Position numbers and translations under genes: made by a program
Assembly: GCF_040712315.1 (NCBI RefSeq)
Contig: NC_134014.1
Coordinates: forward strand, 10,386,244 to 10,450,243
Length of the DNA: 64,000 bases
Direction: 5' to 3'
Origin: Castanea sativa
Taxonomy: Eukaryota; Streptophyta; Magnoliopsida; Fagales; Fagaceae
The notes under the pieces: generated by a model
What the model saw: only the letters and a program-made list of their open reading frames with translations
Databases searched by the model: none
What the model was told of the DNA's origin: nothing
Part shown: piece by piece, positions 32,950 to 45,300 of the stretch
Position numbering within the stretch: the stretch's first letter is position 1
Layout of the letters: every line of letters begins with the position of its first letter

Positions 32950-34787
32950 CACACACTAATAATAACTAATAGTTGAAACATTTGACTTTTTGTTGACTAC
33001 TCCTCATTACACCATGTGGCTACATAAATTACCAGATTTACCATTAAAAACACAAAACAATGTATCTTTCCATTTGGCGGAACAAGAGAAATGTTTTGGT
33101 GAAATCCTCACTTTTAAAAAAAACACTCCTCTTTGGCCTTGGGTAGTTACAAATTTTACACATTTTATATTACTTCCCACAAGAAAAATAAATAAATAAA
33201 AAATACTTCTTTCCAATCTCTTTTTTCCTATACGCTTCTCTCTTTCAAATGACTTCAACTCACTTTCAGACACAACTTCACCATTTCACTCCACAATATA
33301 CTAACACATTAGTTGCTACCCTTAGCCGCTCTCTCTCTACGGCCCAAACCTAACTCAAAGTCAGTGATTACGCCTCAAACTCTCTTGAAACCATGGTTAG
33401 AATAGTTCAAACCCTAAATCTTCTTCTTCTTTTTTCATCATATTTTTGTTGTTTCTGCCATGATTGAGTTTTGTTCTCTTTTTCTATACTGAATAATCCA
33501 GTTATTTTGAACAAGTTGGGGTTTTTATGTAGAATTGTACATATGCATCATGTAGGCATGTAGCACGGGTTAGGGCTCTTTGAAATTAGATTAGGTTTTA
33601 CGTTTTCACTTAAAAAAATAAAAAAATAAAAATTCGGTTTTACTTTTTCAATATGCATACCTCTTCTTCACCAAGCGTAGTACAATCTTCAATCTCTGAA
33701 GTGGGAGCACTTTGCTTAATTATAACATGCATTTCTTCAATTTCAATGAGCAACAATGGGTCATATACTATTTTGTTTGCTTGTAATAACCTGACACAAG
33801 AACAACTGAACGGAGAACTCACCCACCATCATCGACAATCGTCAAACCCCCCGAATGTCTTCAGGTTTTTGTATTTTATTCTTATTTATTTAAAATTAGG
33901 CTTTTAATAGAATTTAAATTTGGGTATTTTAGTTGGTTGGTTTTGATTTACCTAATTGGGTTAGATTCAATTTTAATTAAGGTTTTGATTTAGGATTGGC
34001 TTTTATCAATGGTCAAAAAACTGTAAACCCTAATTTTCATTAATCTCACACTTTGTTTGGTTGGCCTCACTAGGTCTATCTCTGTTTCTCTTCTTCTAAT
34101 TTTTAGACCCTCTCTATTCTTTTTTTTTTTTCTTTACAAGATATACTTTTAATGGTGGAATGCTTGAAATAAATAATGGAATCTAGTAGGCTATAATAGT
34201 TCTTCATCACATGAAAAGACAACAGAGGCAACCCCATTACGCTCAAAGTGTTCAACAAATTGCTAAGGTATAATCTATAATCAATTTTAAAAAAATTGGA
34301 TATGTGATAACATAATTATGATTTTAATTATCAAATATAAAAGTTGAATGATGGCTTAGATTGATTTTGTTTTATATGCATTATTTGTTTAAAAGGTAAT
34401 ATTTGTAGTTTGTTGGGGGGGGGGGGGGGATAGAGAGAGATATTGAATTTCATCAACACAAGTTCTCACATTTTAATTACCTATTACTAGGAAAAAAAGT
34501 CCTTGTTTCCCCCATAACTTATAAGATTCTACTGTAGTGTTGGCTATCACAATTAGATTTCAAAAAAAATTTATTAGCAGTGTCAAGTGTGAGTAGATGG
34601 AATACACCACATGCTATATGGTTAAAGTATACTGAATTGTTCATTTTTTGCAAAATACTGATGTTGGTGGTATAGGAATTTTTTTTTAAGTGTAGCTCTG
34701 TGCAAATAATTGCAGGTTCTTCTAAAAAAATTAGGGTTGTCACTTGTGTCCTGATTTGCTCTTAATGTTGGCATTTTTTATGCTATT
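32950..34787. other. AT-rich DNA without a recognised gene
   Basis: No protein family is recognised. A CT/T-rich leader-like zone lies at about 33230-33500, and an ATG-headed short open exon at about 34212-34266 ends at a GT (MKRQQRQPHYAQ at its start). A G15 run lies at 34415-34429 next to a short GA tract. It may be the 5' part of the pseudogene whose pieces appear at 35998-36484, but that link is only positional. Confidence 0.35.
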
Positions 34788-34974
34788 TAGGCTACATTTG
34801 TTTTGGCTTCAAACCATTTCAGGAAATCATTTTACACCTCAACATGTGTTTGGTTGTGCATGGAAAATAGAATTTTCCAGAAAAGCATTTCATTTGACCG
34901 TAAAATAAAGGCTTTGACTCGGAAATTGTTTTCATTTCTATTTTCACTTCAAACCATTTTCGGACTCAGACGCA

Positions 34975-35010
<36 letters not shown>

Positions 35011-35525
35011 AGATCGCGCCCCAACCCGATGAAGCAAAGATCGCCTCCACCGCGCGATCTAGCCTCTAATCAAACCCAATCGCCCCCGATCACGCGATCT
35101 CGCCTCCGCCTGAGATCGCGCGATCTCGCCTTTGCCTGAGATCACGGGGCCATGCCTTCGCCTGAGATCGCACGATCTCGCCATCGCCTGAAAATCGCGC
35201 GATCTCGCCTCTCTCTCTTCCTTCTTCTCTTAACTTGACCAAATTTGACGATTTTTTTTTTTTTGGTTTTGTTTCTTTTATGTAACTCTACTGAGAAATG
35301 ATGATATATATTTATTTGGATGCTAAGAAAATGTGAGCAACAAGTAGAAAATGTATTTTCTATGGTATTTTCAAGAACACAACCAAACACTAAAAAATAT
35401 TTTCCAAAGTATTTTTTAAAATACCACCAAACACCTAAAAATATTTTCTTTTCCGAAAAATATTTTCACCTGAAAATATTTTACACTTGGAAAACATTTT
35501 ACATCGAACCAAACACAGCCTTAAT
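34788..35525. mobile_element. MITE-like non-autonomous element with GC-rich core
   Basis: The left end has GGCTACATTTGTTTTGGCTTC and the right end, on the opposite strand, has AGGCTGTGTTTGGTTCGATG. Many TTTTCCA/GGAAAAT and AAAATATTTT words lie near the ends, a pattern common in plant MITEs. The core has a (GA)n tract at 34979-35006 and a GC-rich minisatellite. The target duplication is not certain. Confidence 0.5.
35052..35211. repeat. GC-rich palindromic minisatellite
   Basis: Four or five copies of a unit of about 27 bp built on GCGATCTCGCC..CGCCTGAGATCGC. Each unit is roughly self-complementary, in a region that is otherwise about two-thirds A+T. Confidence 0.75.
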
Positions 35526-35997
35526 TATTATGTATCTATGCGTTGGGAGGAACTGGAGCATGACTATGAGAAGAAGAATGCAATGCCATATTTTATCATT
35601 TTAATGACAACCAAAATAGACATAATGAATCTAAGAGGGGATATGCAAAACTTGCAAAGTATGACTTTCAATTCTTTTATTCTTTTGCATATCATATGAC
35701 TAAATAGTAAACATGTACCAAATGTTGACTTTGTTATCATGCAATTGTTTATAATTGTTGGATCATTCTGAGAAATCACAACGTGTATCAATATTGAACT
35801 TTTTTTTTTCTTCTTTACAAAAAAAAGGGGTATTTGGTATCAAATGTTGAATGGTAAAAATAAGCTAAATGGATATGTTTTGTTTGATCAAATGGTGAAG
35901 ATTGCTAACAAATTGTTTCTTATGATTTAATGTTTATTTACATCTTACACATTACAATTAGGTGTTGAAATTTGAAAAAATTTGTTGGTTTTAATAG

Positions 35998-36254
35998 TTG
36001 AAGGAAGGGAGAGAGGAAGGTGCTAAACAAATACAACTCACCTGTCTTCAGGCTTTTGAGGGTTTAAACAAACATGATGCTCCCCATAAGCAGATGTTAC
36101 TGGTGACAATTGTTTGGGTATTCGAAGGTTTTGATCCTACTTCAAATGTATCAGATACTTTGTGGAGCTTACCATCAAAACTTACCCACAAAATTTCATC
36201 TATGTTGTTGAGTTGCTACTAGAAATTTTGAACCTTTTGTGTGAAGAGGATGAG
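35998..36254 (+). pseudogene. Exon-like fragment of an unidentified gene
   Basis: An open stretch starts after a possible AG acceptor at 35997 (LKEGREEGAKQIQLTC at its start) and stays open for 74 codons. A one-base frame change lets it continue as VELLLEILNLLCEEDE to a GT at 36255. Composition looks coding and helical, but I do not recognise the family. It lies about 95 bp left of a YJU2-like exon; whether they belong to one gene is unknown. Confidence 0.35.
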
Positions 36255-36347
36255 GTAAAATAAAATAAATAAAAATAGAAGTCTAGCCATTCTTTGTACA
36301 TATAACATGGTTTTTGACTAAATATTTTGATCATTCTTTTAATTCAG

Positions 36348-36484
36348 TAGGCAGCAGAGATAATAACCATAAAAGAGAAGTTGGAGAGATTGAAGATGCA
36401 ATTAAATCTTTAGAGAACAAAACCTTGGATTTGAAAAGAGAAATGGACATCATTGCTGCATTGGATGAGATGAAATCTATGAAG
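36348..36484 (+). pseudogene. YJU2/CCDC94-like coiled-coil exon fragment
   Basis: The frame reads EIEDAIKSLENKTLDLKREM and then IIAALDEMKSMK, which closely resembles the coiled-coil segment of plant YJU2/CCDC94 splicing-factor proteins as I remember them. It is bounded by a plausible acceptor (TTCAG at 36343-36347) and a GT donor at 36485. No other YJU2 exon is recognised on either side, and gypsy element C begins 800 bp to the right. It is probably a gene fragment captured by a duplication or transposition. Confidence 0.45.
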
Positions 36485-37308
36485 GTATTTTTTTTTCTCT
36501 TAGAATAGGTTTTTTTTTTTATATTCCTTTATTTATTTTTGTTTCTCTGTTGTTCTTTGTTCACTATCGTGAATGTTATGTATCTTTTCTTCTTTTCTAT
36601 TAATAATATTACTTTCTTGCATATAAAAAAAAAATAATCTATGAAGGCATTATTTGCTTTAACAATTCGATTTTTATTTATTAGGGTAGGTTATCATCTC
36701 ATAGTGCCACAAATGGAATCTTTAAGTCTCAAATAGCCTCTGTAAAATTTAAGAATTACATGATGATAAATCAAAGTAGAAGGCCATGAAGGCTCTTTAA
36801 AGCATATACTTGGTTATTATGTGATGGCAATGCTACTTTTAAATTTTCCTTCGAGTTCACTCACTTTCTTAAAGTAATATTTATTTTCTTTAGTTTATAA
36901 TATTTGGGTCTCTATTTTCATTCAAATTTTGTGGGTGCGATTATTTTTCTTCTATTTCATGGACTTAATCAGCAGAAAAGGTACTCCCACATGGTGGCAC
37001 TCACTCTTATCAATTTTCCTCTTCAATCTTCTTGGGTTTAAAGTTTAATCCTTATTCAAATATGTTAAAACTTTTATGGCTTTCTTTTAATTGGTGGTAG
37101 TTGAGAGACAGGATCAAGGTAATCAATCTTAGGGAAAAAATCCAGTTCAGGTTTTTTTAAAAAAAAAATCATCATACTCATGTCAAAGGTTATTTTGAAG
37201 ATGTTACCATATAATAAAATAGAATATAAAAGAAAAAAAAAGTTATTTGGAAGATGTTGAGGCACTTGGGCAAAGTAGGTAAATGAAATCTATCAAGGGT
37301 TGGTAGTA
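36485..37308. other. T-rich noncoding DNA left of element C
   Basis: Only short low-complexity open frames. No family is recognised. Confidence 0.4.
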
Positions 37309-37929
37309 GAGCCTTAAACAATAAAATTTGTAGAGCGTGGGCTTAGAACCTAGGTTAGAAGTACTGGGAGCTTAACAACAGGCTTTTGTAAATAAACACA
37401 AGTAAATAACGAACGATAATGACAAATGGATCTCCTCGGACTCGAGCCGAGGACTACCTCTTTTTTATTTCTCTTTCTTCCTTTAAGATTACAATTTCTT
37501 AATTTCTTTTTTTAGTTTTCTGATCCCCCCATTTTATACTTCCTTCCCTGATACATTTTGAACAGTGACTAGAAGTTTCCACCTCACTGTTCAGGGGTCA
37601 CCTCCCCATTAATGCGGCCAGGGAGGTAGGTGCAAAACCTTTAATGCGGAGGTGGCAGCCTTTACTCTTGATATTTTCTTTAATACTGGTGCATCTAGAA
37701 GATTCAGGATATCCCCTTTTAACCACTGGTCTTTCCAGAGTTGTGCTTTGACCTTCATAATGAAATTTTGAATTCTCTAGGGCTTGTCTGAGGAGAAACT
37801 CGTCCTCGGCTGTATCCTCCGACCTTCAGCGTATGGGCCGAATCATAGAGTTTAATCTTGGAGCAGGTCGGCCCTCCATGTTACAGCCCAATGGCCCATA
37901 TGCTCACCTGGGTCCTTTTACTCCCCACA
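37309..37929 (-). repeat. 3' LTR of gypsy element C, outer end missing
   Basis: It ends TACTCCCCACA at 37929 on the inner side. On the outer side it starts at GAGCCTTAAAC and lacks about 55-60 bp that are present at 47638-47692 and in the solo LTR. Confidence 0.8.
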
Positions 37930-38436
37930 ATAGCTCCTCAAAACTCTAATTTTCAACATCCGAGGAGAAAATTAGGGTTTTGATCCGATGAGAACTAACT
38001 CTGCATACTATGTGAATGATTGCACGTGTGGAAACCGTTTCGCGTTCCAGAAGACGCCACTTGGCGGTTTTATTTTCCAAAACGCACGCATTTATTACTA
38101 TGAGTTACACCTTGTCCCCCACGTTCAACAGTGAGATGGGCATCCAACGGTCCTCGTTATTTCACGAAAAATTGGGCGGGACAAATATAATTTCGAGGCC
38201 GCTTTCCGCACACCATAACGCTTCGGGAACCTGCGCCTTCATTTAATTCATTAGGGACTAATCCCATCAAAACATCAGCAAACATACTTTACCCGTAGAA
38301 AACCGTGGAACTCTGCACAACTTGAGATTCGTAAGTTTTTTATTCTCCTTTTCTTAACCTTTTCTCCTCGGCTTTTGTTCTCGGCTACACTTGTAGACCT
38401 TTTCCCTTTTAGAGTTTAGTCTTTCGTCCCTCTCTG

Positions 38437-40950
38437 ATGGGAAAATTTAAGTGTCTAGTTGATACCGCCGCTGGAATGGAAGACTTCAGAGCCAAGTATC
38501 ATATTCCCGGCGATGTAGTTTGAAATATTGCCCGGCGGAAGCCGTGGCCGGCTCTAGAAAGGAGGGAGAGGTTATCATCCCAATGATAGCCTTTGTAGAG
38601 GGTGGGATGACCCTCCTAATGAAGCCTGTAACTAGGGAGTACCTTCGCAACCACCGGTTGTGTCCCGATCAGTGCCTCCCAAACGTTTTTAGAGTTTTGG
38701 GTAGCGTCGATGCTCTAAACGAGCAAATAGGTCTAAACCTAACCTGGCACGATGTCGTCTTCCTGTACGAGTCCCATAAACTCTCCAACGTAGGTTACTA
38801 CATTAAATCTCGCTCCAGTGTCGTTAGGCTAATCTCCTGTCTGCCCAAATCCAACAAAGGCATGAAGGACGACTACCTGATCGTCTCTGGGAACTGGCAC
38901 GACGGCCTCCACTGCCCAGTTGAGTGGGGAGATCCAAGTGCGACACCTTAGGATTAACTTCCCCCCGCACAAATTCCACTAACACTCACAAAAATGCGTA
39001 TTCACATGTATTCACGTTTATTTAGGTTTATTATATGTTGTGTGAATCTGACCATGTTCGTTTGCTTTGGTGTCTTTCTTCGCAGATAAGCAACACGTGC
39101 GCCCACGCTTAAGCCACTGCAACGTTGCAGATCTCAACCGAGTACTGCGTTCCGAGGTGTTTGTCAGCGAGGACCTACAACTCAGGGCTGCTCATCTGAT
39201 TCTGGGGTACAATCCCATTTCTTCGGACTTCTAGGAGATAGAAAACGCCATAGTCGCGGGTGACCGAAGGCGAAAGAAGATAAACGTAGCCCGGCCCTAC
39301 TTTTTGGACGACCACGATCTCCCTGACACCCCTCACACCGTTTTGTACACACAACTCATAGCGGCAATTCTCCTCGCCGTGCACTCTCAGGGCATTTTTG
39401 TCCTAGAGGAGCGAGTGTCCTCTTCAAATACTTTGGAAGATGAGATAGAACACTTCCAGCTCGAGGACTCTCCACGACCTCGCGGAAACCCATTTGTTAT
39501 CCTCTCTGACGAGGAGGAAGAAGAAGCCGAGGCCTCTGGGATCGCGGGTCTAGTGATAGCGCGTCCAGACGACAGTTCAACCGAAGAAGAAATGGACAAG
39601 CTTAAAGATCTCATGACCGATCGAGGTGCCCGAGTGGCAAAGAAAGGAGCGAAAGGGACACAAGCTCACCCTGCTTTGCCACCACTCCCTCCTCCAGCCG
39701 AGACAAAACCTCCCATAGATGACTCTAAGAAAAAGAGAAAGGTGGACGCCGAGGGGGCTGGCGGGGAGAAAGCAAAGAAACTAAAACAACAACTGCCGCT
39801 GGCCCAACAACAGAAGCCGGACAAAGGCAAAGGACGCGCCCGCTCAGTTGAGAGTGGGGAAATTAGGGATGTGGCCGAGGTGCAACGAGCAACAGCCACC
39901 CGGTCTCCTGACTTGAGGCTGGACGGCGCCCCTATTCCCTGCCACTCCAGCATTAGGGCAGTTCAACAAGGCCACGCCCACCATCTAGCCGAGGTGCTGG
40001 AGCGCCCTCTTCTGTTGCCCAAGGATATGGAATCCTTGGAGAAGATGGGCCAGCCGCAGCTGTTCCTATCACTGAAAAGGGGTTTAGCCCTGGTAAGTCC
40101 CACCTCGCACTTATATTCTGCATTTATTTATAAATATTTTACTGCATTGATTCTCATAACATTTTTGCAGTCCATCCAAGAGGTTTTTGCGGCCGAGAAG
40201 TTCGTGTAGGATTCTCGAAAGCGCGCTGGGATGGAGCAGGAGTTAAGACAAGAGGCAGAAAGGTCTCTGGACCAGGCCCTGGCAGAGAAAGGGAAGCTCA
40301 CTTCACAGCTGGCCGACCTAAAAAGAGAGAGAGATGGTGACAAGTCCAGCTTGAAGACAATGGCAACCCAAGTGGAGGGGCAGCGTAAGCTTCTCCGTCA
40401 AAAGGATGACGAGCTCACTTAAGTCCATCAGGCACGCTCCGACTTGGAAAAGGAGCTTACGCTGGCAAAGGAAGAGGCTCGCGCCCACCAGCACACCTTA
40501 GAGGCCGCGAAGAAAGCCAGTTATCAGGAGGGGGTGGCTAAAACGCAAGAAGAGCTGACAGAGGCCTTTGCTACCTTGTGCCGAGAGTATTGTCAGCAAG
40601 TCTGGGGAGAGGCCATGAATGCAGTAGGGGTTCCTCAAGCTTCCAAGCTGAGGAAGCCCGAGAACATCTGGCTTCCCCTAGACATACAGGAAATTGAAGA
40701 CCCTCATGTTGCTGCCTCTCATGCCCTTCCTCCTGTGGTGGAAGAGCTCGTTCCTGCTCCTACAGAACCTGAAGGTCCCCATAAAGAGAAGGACGAGTGC
40801 GTTGGTGCCGAGAAGGAGCAGATCCAGAGCGTGGAGCCCCTCATTCCTTCAATAGACAAAGGGAAACAAGCCTTGTCCACCTTTGAGCTAGAATTGAAGA
40901 GTACTGAGGCAGGCAGCAGCTCCCTTCAAGACCCCCCTACTTTAATTTAG
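38437..40950 (+). pseudogene. Spliced opposite-strand ORF of gypsy element C (Transposase_28-like)
   Basis: ATG at 38437 opens a frame lost by a one-base shift near 38520, after which an open frame of about 143 residues runs to 38951 with VEGGMTLLMKPVTREYL, CPDQCLPNVFRVLG and YYIKSRSSVVRLIS, the same domain type as in elements A and B. After an intron ending at CGCAG (39085), exon 2 (to 40092) holds acidic and Lys/Pro-rich linkers with a KKKRK-type basic cluster. A clean GT-AG intron (40093-40170) precedes a coiled-coil exon with three internal stops, ending at 40950. The basic cluster could be a nuclear signal. It lies opposite to gag-pol, adjacent to the 3' LTR. Function unknown. Confidence 0.68.
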
Positions 40951-41450
40951 GGCCTAGTCTAGGAATTTTCTTGTACTCCCCTTCCTTGTTTGTAATTAAT
41001 GAAAAACATTTTTATTTGGCTTTCAATATTGTTGCCTTTGTTTTGCTTTATTCTTTTTGTGATTGCCATGAGAGCTTTCAATATCAAACAGTTAAAGGGA
41101 AAACAACATAAATAAGTATAATTCCACTATGCAAATAACTATGACTTCAAGAATGCCGCATAACTATAATTTAGACATCAAATAATGCCTAAGTTTAGAC
41201 AACTCATATGACAGTTAAACCTTTGTAATCTAACATATTACTTTCAGTAGGATGCAAGGTCCAAGGGCCATTCCTTACAAAAATTTTGCTTAACACTTAA
41301 AAATGAAGAGCTTGAGATCCAAATTAATAAATGGTGAGATAATGATTCCCATAAAACGGATGATAAGAATAAGAATAGTGACAAAATATTAAGAATAGTA
41401 ACTTTTAAGAATAGTTAACCAACTTTCCGTTTGACTTTTAAGAATAGTAA

Positions 41451-42205
41451 CTTCAAATGTTAATTTCCCCAAAGTAGGAGGTCCGAGGACCCGACATAAC
41501 TAAGGTTCTATTTAACAAATGACAAGACATCAATTTCCACAAGGTTTGTGGTCCGAGGACTGCACTTAACTAAGTTTCTGTTTTATTCTTAAGAACAGTA
41601 GCTTCAAATGTTAATTTCCCCAAAGTAGGAGGTCCGAGGACCCGGCATAACTAAGGTTCTGTTTAACAAATGACAAGACATCAATTTCCATAAGGTTTGT
41701 GGTCCGAGGACTGCACTTAACCAAGTTTCTGTTTGATTCTTAAGAACAGTAGCTTCAAATGTTAATTTCCCCAAAGTAGGAGGTCCGAGGACCCGGCATA
41801 ACTAAGGTTCTGTTTAACAAATGACAAGACATCAATTTCCACAAGGTTTGTGGTCCGAGGACTGCACTTAACCAAGATTCGTTTTGATTAATAATAACAG
41901 TAGCTTCAAATGTTAATTTCCCCAAAGTAGGAGGTCCGAGTACCCGGCATAACTAAGGTTCTGTTTAACAATTGACAAGACATCAATTTCCACAAGGTTT
42001 GTGGTCCGAGGACTGCACTTAACCAAGTTTCTGTTTGATTCTTAAGAACAGTAGCTTCAAATGTTAATTTCCCCAAATTAGGAGGTCCGAGGACCCGGCA
42101 TAACTAAGGTTCTGTTTAACAAATGACAAGACATCAATTTCCACAAGGTTTGTGGTCCGAGGACTGCACTTAACCAAGTTTCTGTTTGATTCTTAAGAAC
42201 AGTAG
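41451..42205. repeat. 5 x 151-bp tandem array with dimeric (higher-order) structure
   Basis: CTTCAAATGTTAATTTCCCC starts at 41451, 41602, 41753, 41904 and 42055, an exact 151-bp period; a partial sixth start is at 42206. Within each unit two diverged halves of about 75 bp share AATTTCC-CA, GGTCCGAGGAC, CTTAAC/CATAAC and AAGTTTCTGTTT-type motifs. Units 2-5 are nearly identical. It lies between the end of pol and the opposite-strand ORF, in the 3' untranslated part of the element. Confidence 0.92.
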
Positions 42206-42334
42206 CTGCAAGTGTCGAAGGTGCTCATAACTTTGAAATATTAACTGACAAAAACCCATTTTATTAATAATAATACCTTCTAAGATTATTTACATTCCAC
42301 GGACGTGGTACAATTCTTTCATCTAGGTTAGCTA

Positions 42335-45300
42335 GCGATATGACCCTATGCCTGCTACTGAAACAATACGATAGGGGCCTTCCCAGTTGGGTCCTAGCTT
42401 ACCCCAAGCTAGGTTCTTAGAAGTGCCTACAACTTTCCTTAGTACAAGATCACCAGGTGCAAGTGGCCTTAGCTTCACATGGGCATCATATCCCCGTTTT
42501 AGCTTCTGTTGATAGTAAGCCATTTGGACCATAGCTGCCTCGCGTCGTTCCTCGAGTAAATCAAGACCTTTCTCCAGGAGCCCATTGTTATTCTCCGGGC
42601 TAAAAGAGCTCGTCTTTAGGGTGGGAAAACCAGATTCCAGAGGTATCACCGCCTCGGCTCCATAAGTCATAGAGAATGGCGTTTCTCCCGTGGACCTGCG
42701 CGGTGTGGTCCGATACGTCCATAGAACATGAGGGAGCTCTTCTACCCATCTGCCTTTCGCATCGTCCAACCTTTTCTTAAGCCCACTGACTATGACCTTG
42801 TTAACGGCCTCGACTTGCCCATTTCCCTAAGGATAAGCTGGGGTGGAGTATCTGTTTATAATACCCATGTCGCCACAATATTGCCTAAAGGCCTTGCTGT
42901 CAAATTGAACGCCATTGTTGGAGATAAGTGTGTGTGGTATACCGAATCTAATGACAATATTTTTCCAGACAAACTTCTTGGAATCAATATCTCTGATATT
43001 TGCTAAGGGCTCGGCCTCAACCCATTTAGTGAAATAATCTATTCCCACAAGAAGCCATCTTTTGTTTCCTGCTGCTCTCGGAAATGGCCCCACTATGTCC
43101 AATCCCCATTGCGCAAAAGGCCACGAACTAGAGAGAGGGTTGAGAACCCCTCCAGGCTGATGAATATTAGGGGCAAACCTCTGGCATTGATCACACTTTC
43201 TAGCATAGTCCTGAGCCTCCCTCTGCATGTTGGGCCACCAATAACCCTGAGTCAGGGCCCTATGTGCTAAGGACCTTCCCCCAGTATGGCTTCCACAAAT
43301 CCCTTCATGCAGTTCTTCGAGAAGTGCTTCCGTTGATTCAGGGTGCACACACAATAAGTACGGTCTTGAGAAGGATCGTTTGTACAGTTTCTGATCCTCG
43401 GATAGCCAAAAACGTGGCGCCTTCCGACGCACCTTCTCTGCTTCAGCCTTGTTCTCAGGAAGGATGTCGTTCTTAAGAAAAGATATGACTGGGTCCATCC
43501 AACTAGGTCCAAGCCTTATTAGATGGACGCGAGTCACCTTGGCGGGGATAAGAGTTGGCTCCAGAAAATCCTCCACAAGGATAACCCTGGGCAAGTCCTG
43601 AGCCGAGGACGTTGCTAACGTAGCCAAGGAATCGGCATGAGTGTTCCCACTCCTAGAGATGTGAGCTAAGACAAAGGAGTCAAATTCTGCTTGCTGACGC
43701 TTGACCTGGGCCAAATATTCTTGCATTCTTGGGTCCCTGGCCTCCATGGTCCCCACGACCTGGCCGACCACTAACTGAGAGTCCGAGAACGCGTGGACTT
43801 CCTTTCCACCCATCTTATGTAACATGTTCATGCCTACCAGAACTGCTTCGTATTCGGCTTCATTATTAGTAGCCGAGAATGATAGCCTTAGAGATTTTTC
43901 AAAGACAATTCCCTCTGGGGATATCAGAACGAGTCCCACACCAGACCCTCTCTGATTAGCTGCCCCATCCATATACATTTTCCAAGTCGAAGGCCCTGTG
44001 GCCGTGATCACACCAACTGATTTTCCATCCATGCGTGCTTCTTTTAGAGTTTCTTCTGGCAATGGTTCAGTAAACTCTGCCACCAAGTCAGCGAGGACCT
44101 GGCCCTTCACCGAGGTGCGAGGTTTGTATTTAACGTCAAAAACTCCTAATATGGTTCCCCACTTTGCCACCCTACCAGTGTAGTCGGCGCTGCGTAACAC
44201 TGCCTTGAGAGGCAATTGGGTCAGAACCACCACAGTATGAGACTGAAAATAATGAGGGAGCTTCCGCGTGGCATGAACTATGGCCAGAAGCGCTTTCTCC
44301 AAGAGCAAGTAGCGCACCTCGGCCTCATTCAAAGACTTACTAACATAGTAGACTGGTCTTTGCATCCCACTTTCATTCCTGATAAGGACCAGGTTGACCA
44401 CGTGTACGGCCACCGCCAGATAAGCAAACAAGACCTCGTCCGCCTCGGGGCGAGACAAAATGGGTGGCTGAAAAAGATATTGTTTAAGCTGCTAGAAAGC
44501 TAACACGCAGTCCTCGGTCCATTGAAACCCTTTCCACTTATTCAACAATTGGAAGAAGGGACGGCATCAGTCAGCTAACCGAGAGATAAACCTATTCAAT
44601 GCGACAATCATCCCGGTCAATTTCTGGATTTCTTTTGGGTTGCGAGGAGGCTGCAAGTCCTGAATAGCCTTTACCTGTGCTGGGTTTACCTCTATGCCTC
44701 TATGAGTGATCATGTACCCCAAAAACTTTCCAGACCCAACGCCGAAAAAGCATTTTGAGGCATTAAGGCGCAGCTTGTACTTTCTTGACACCTGAAAGGT
44801 GTCAGCCAGGTCTCTGACGTGTGAAGGTATCGTTTTGCTCTTCATGACCATATCATCTACATACACCTCAATGGTCTTCCCTAGTTGCTGTTCAAACATT
44901 CTTGTCATCATCCTTTGGTAGGTAGCCCCAGCATTTTTCAAACCAAATGGCATGACCTTATAATGATAATTCCCCGTCGGAGTAATGAAGGCAGTCTTCT
45001 CTTGATCCTCCAATGCCAAGAGAATCTGGTGGTAACCCTGGAAGGCGTCCAAAAAACTCATCCGAGGATGTCCGACGGTGGCATCCACCAGTTGATCAAT
45101 ACGCGGCATTGGGAACGAATCTTTGGGACAGGCCTTGTTCAGATCAGTAAAGTCCACACATACCCTCCACGTTCCATTCTTCTTTTTAACAACAACTGTA
45201 TGGGCCAACCACTCGGGGTAAAAAACTTCTTTGATAGCCCCAGCCCTCTTGAGCTTAAGCACCTCTTCCTTCACAGCCTCGGAATGTTCTCTGGAAGAGC

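Noticed and set aside
35487..35699. Open frame at the edge of the MITE-like element
   Set aside because: Spans the element boundary, so most of it is transposon terminal sequence read through by chance.
41451..42205. Regular repeat array considered as CRISPR
   Set aside because: Units are contiguous 151-bp tandem repeats without unique spacers, inside a plant retrotransposon.
42728..43006. Plus-strand open frames over the gypsy C pol region, and likewise at 46265-46867
   Set aside because: They are antisense shadows of clearly recognised integrase and gag reading frames.
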